Source: Betaproteobacteria bacterium (GTDB taxonomy: Bacteria > Pseudomonadota > Gammaproteobacteria > Burkholderiales > SG8-41). From it: 7,523 bases of DNA. Of the stretch, positions 5,938 to 7,523 are shown one piece after another. The position numbers and the translations under genes were made by a program. Location: assembly GCA_021414185.1 (NCBI GenBank), contig JAIOOZ010000011.1, positions 1-7,523 on the forward strand, written 5' to 3'. The first letter of the stretch is position 1. Every line of letters starts with the position of its first letter. The notes below the pieces were generated by a model that searched no databases, was not told where the DNA came from, and saw only the letters and a list, made by a program, of their open reading frames with translations.

Positions 5938-7290
5938 ATGTTCGAGAGTCTGACAGGACGGCTGTCGCAGGTCATGAAAACGCTGCGCGGCGAAGCGCGG
6001 CTGACCGAAACCAATATCCAGGACGCGCTGCGCGAAGTGCGCATGGCGCTCCTCGAAGCTGACGTTGCATTGCCGGTCGTCCGGGACTTTGTCGCGCAGG
6101 TGCGCGAACGCGCGCTTGGCCAGGAGGTGATGGGCAGCCTCACGCCGGGCCAGGCGCTGGTGGGTGTCGTGCATCGCGAGCTGGTGGCGCTGATGGGCGA
6201 GACCGATGCCGCGCTCGATCTCGCGACCACGCCGCCCGCGGTGATCCTGATGGCGGGCCTGCAGGGCTCTGGCAAGACGACCACCAGCGGCAAGCTCGCC
6301 AAAATGCTGCGCGAGCAGATGAAAAAGAAAGTGCTGCTGGCGAGCTGCGACGTCTACCGTCCGGCCGCAATCGAGCAGCTCAAAACGCTCGCCGCGCAAA
6401 TCGAAGTCGATTTCTTCCCGTCGTCCGGCAGCGACAAACCGGCCGACATCGCTCTCGCCGCACTCGATTACGCGCGTAAGCATTATCACGACGTGCTGAT
6501 CGTCGACACTGCGGGCCGTCTCGCTATAGACGAGGCGATGATGAGTGAAATCCGCGGGCTGCATGCCGCGTTGAACCCGATTGAAACCCTGTTTGTCGTC
6601 GATTCGATGCAGGGCCAGGACGCGGTCAACGTTGCCAAGGCTTTCGCCGACGCGCTGCCGCTGACCGGCGTCGTGCTGACCAAGCTCGATGGCGATGCAC
6701 GCGGCGGCGCAGCACTGTCGGTGCGGCAGGTGACCGGCAAGCCGATCAAGTTTGCCGGCGTCGGCGAAAAGTTGACTGGCTTCGAAGTCTTTCATCCCGA
6801 CCGCATGGCGTCGCGCATACTTGGCATGGGCGACGTGCTGTCGCTGATAGAAGACGCGCAGCGTACGGTCGACCGCGATGAAGCGGAGAAATTCGCCAGG
6901 AAACTGAAGTCGGGCAAGGGCTTCGATCTCGAAGACTTCAAGCAGCAGATCGGCCAGATGAAAAAGATGGGCGGCGTCACCGCCATGCTCGACAAATTGC
7001 CGGGGCAGCTCGCGCAGGCGGCGGGCAAGGCGCAGATGGACGACCGCCAGGTCCGCCGCATCGAAGGCATAATCAATTCGATGACGCCGCAGGAACGCGC
7101 GAAACCCGAGCTGCTCAAGGCCTCGCGCAAGCGCCGCATCGCGGCCGGCGCCGGCGTCAGCGTGCAGGAGGTCAACCGCCTGCTCGCGCAGTTCGAGCAG
7201 ACGCAGAAAATGATGAAGATGATGGCCAAGGGCGGCATGGCCAAGATGATGCGCTCCATGAAGGGTATGCTGCCCGGCGGCATGCGTTGA
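5938..7290 (+). CDS. ffh: Signal recognition particle GTPase Ffh (SRP54)
   Basis: Ffh binds signal peptides of nascent membrane proteins with 4.5S RNA and delivers ribosomes to FtsY at the inner membrane. The 450-residue protein is typical in length. It has an N-terminal helical bundle (1-90) and an NG GTPase domain with GLQGSGKTT (107-115), DVYRPAA (138-144), DTAGR (190-194), TKLDG (248-252) and GVGEK (274-278). A methionine-rich M domain (about 325-450) includes the RNA-binding stretch SRKRRIAAGAG (396-406) and a Met-rich tail. The reading frame is open from 5875, but ATG 5938 gives the family N-terminus M-F-E-S-L-T. It is preceded by a weak CGGAT site five bases upstream. It diverges from the ypjD-like gene across 68 bp, and rpsP follows after 187 bp. 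No anomalies. Confidence 0.99.
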   Translation: MFESLTGRLSQVMKTLRGEARLTETNIQDALREVRMALLEADVALPVVRDFVAQVRERALGQEVMGSLTPGQALVGVVHRELVALMGETDAALDLATTPPAVILMAGLQGSGKTTTSGKLAKMLREQMKKKVLLASCDVYRPAAIEQLKTLAAQIEVDFFPSSGSDKPADIALAALDYARKHYHDVLIVDTAGRLAIDEAMMSEIRGLHAALNPIETLFVVDSMQGQDAVNVAKAFADALPLTGVVLTKLDGDARGGAALSVRQVTGKPIKFAGVGEKLTGFEVFHPDRMASRILGMGDVLSLIEDAQRTVDRDEAEKFARKLKSGKGFDLEDFKQQIGQMKKMGGVTAMLDKLPGQLAQAAGKAQMDDRQVRRIEGIINSMTPQERAKPELLKASRKRRIAAGAGVSVQEVNRLLAQFEQTQKMMKMMAKGGMAKMMRSMKGMLPGGMR

Positions 7291-7304
7291 GCGCGCGGGG
7301 TGGA

Positions 7305-7338
7305 CGGCGTAACCGCCGCCAGCCGCCTTTATATTTTA
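7305..7338 (+). terminator. Possible weak intrinsic terminator after ffh
   Basis: A short GC stem CGGCG / CGCCG (7305-7309 with 7314-7318, loop TAAC) begins 15 bp after the ffh stop. A T-rich tract TTTATATTTT (7328-7337) follows. The stem is only five pairs, and nine bases separate it from the T tract, so this is a weak terminator at best; ffh transcripts may read through into rpsP. Confidence 0.25.
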
Positions 7339-7412
7339 GATCAGCAAGTTACGGTTTTTAGCCAGCTTGAAGGGCTTGGCGCAATTGCGGCTTGCCGCAC
7401 CCGTTACTTACC

Positions 7413-7442
7413 TTGCGTTAAAGTCAAAAACTAGCGTAAAAT
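7413..7442 (+). promoter_or_regulatory. Candidate sigma-70 promoter for rpsP
   Basis: TTGCGT (7413-7418) and TAAAAT (7437-7442) are separated by 18 bp. The -10 box matches consensus at five of six positions and the -35 at three of six. Transcription would start near 7449, leaving a leader of about 29 nt before the rpsP ATG. The rest of the ffh-rpsP gap holds a small hairpin TGCGG-CTTG-CCGCA (7386-7399) just upstream of the -35 box and no open reading frame worth calling. Confidence 0.5.
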
Positions 7443-7477
7443 CACGCCCTTTCCGCATTTTCAGGGTCGGATTTCCC

Positions 7478-7523
7478 ATGGTAGTGATCAGACTGGCACG
7501 TGGCGGCGCCAAAAAGCGTCCGT
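7478..7523 (+). CDS. rpsP: Ribosomal protein bS16, 5' end only
   Basis: Only the first 15 codons are in the window, reading M-V-V-I-R-L-A-R-G-G-A-K-K-R-P. This is the characteristic N-terminus of bS16, a protein of the 30S ribosomal subunit body that is needed for its assembly. The position directly downstream of ffh on the same strand agrees with the ffh-rpsP order of other proteobacteria, where rimM, trmD and rplS usually follow; those would lie beyond the window. ATG 7478 is preceded by CGGAT five bases upstream, the same weak start context as ffh. Little else can be said from so short a fragment. Confidence 0.95.
   Translation, partial: MVVIRLARGGAKKRP

Noticed and set aside
5887..6795. 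302-codon minus-strand frame antisense to ffh
   Set aside because: It is antisense to a highly conserved gene, and its product has the H/R/Q-rich composition of a reverse-strand shadow.
7359..7380. Imperfect hairpin GCCAGC / GCTTGGC in the ffh-rpsP spacer as a terminator
   Set aside because: The T-run precedes rather than follows the stem on the plus strand, and no T-run follows it on the minus strand.
1..7523. A novel multi-gene defence, mobile or biosynthetic system
   Set aside because: Every gene is a recognised core-genome family in a conserved order; no transposase, integrase, toxin, nuclease or unknown gene cluster is present.

Overview
The window is ordinary chromosomal DNA from a GC-rich proteobacterium, most likely a betaproteobacterium (Burkholderiales, Nitrosomonadales or Rhodocyclales type). 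The argument is protein character plus gene order. A pilC-pilD-coaE-zapD string is joined to a CNNM/CorC transporter gene and a ypjD-like gene, which diverge from ffh-rpsP. The ypjD / yfjD (CorB) / ffh / rpsP neighbourhood is also found in Escherichia coli. Nothing in base composition or gene content suggests a mobile island. There is no tRNA, rRNA, CRISPR array, insertion sequence or phage gene.

Layout. Positions 1 to about 5870 are read on the minus strand, so the first gene transcribed is on the right: ypjD-like (5039-5869), a CNNM/CorC transporter (3662-4978), pilC (2333-3562), pilD (1370-2230), coaE (733-1356) and zapD (1-626, cut by the window edge before its stop). A 68-bp divergent gap (5870-5937) separates this block from ffh (5938-7290) and rpsP (7478 onward, first 15 codons only), both on the plus strand. 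Coding density is high and the longest non-coding stretch is 187 bp (ffh-rpsP), so no stretch over 300 bases lacks a gene.

Functions. PilC is the inner-membrane platform of the type IV pilus and PilD matures its prepilins. CoaE makes coenzyme A, and ZapD bundles FtsZ at the division ring. The CNNM/CorC protein is a probable divalent-cation (magnesium) transporter, and the YpjD-like protein is a CcsA-related membrane protein. Ffh is the SRP GTPase and bS16 is a 30S ribosomal protein.

The interest lies between the genes. A heptamer-based inverted repeat fills the pilC-pilD gap and would fold into a long hairpin ending 15 nt before the pilD start, which lacks a Shine-Dalgarno sequence. A perfect palindrome inside a 10-bp direct repeat lies 21-42 bp upstream of pilC. 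The pilB ATPase gene that often precedes pilC is not there. I found no evidence for a new multi-gene system.
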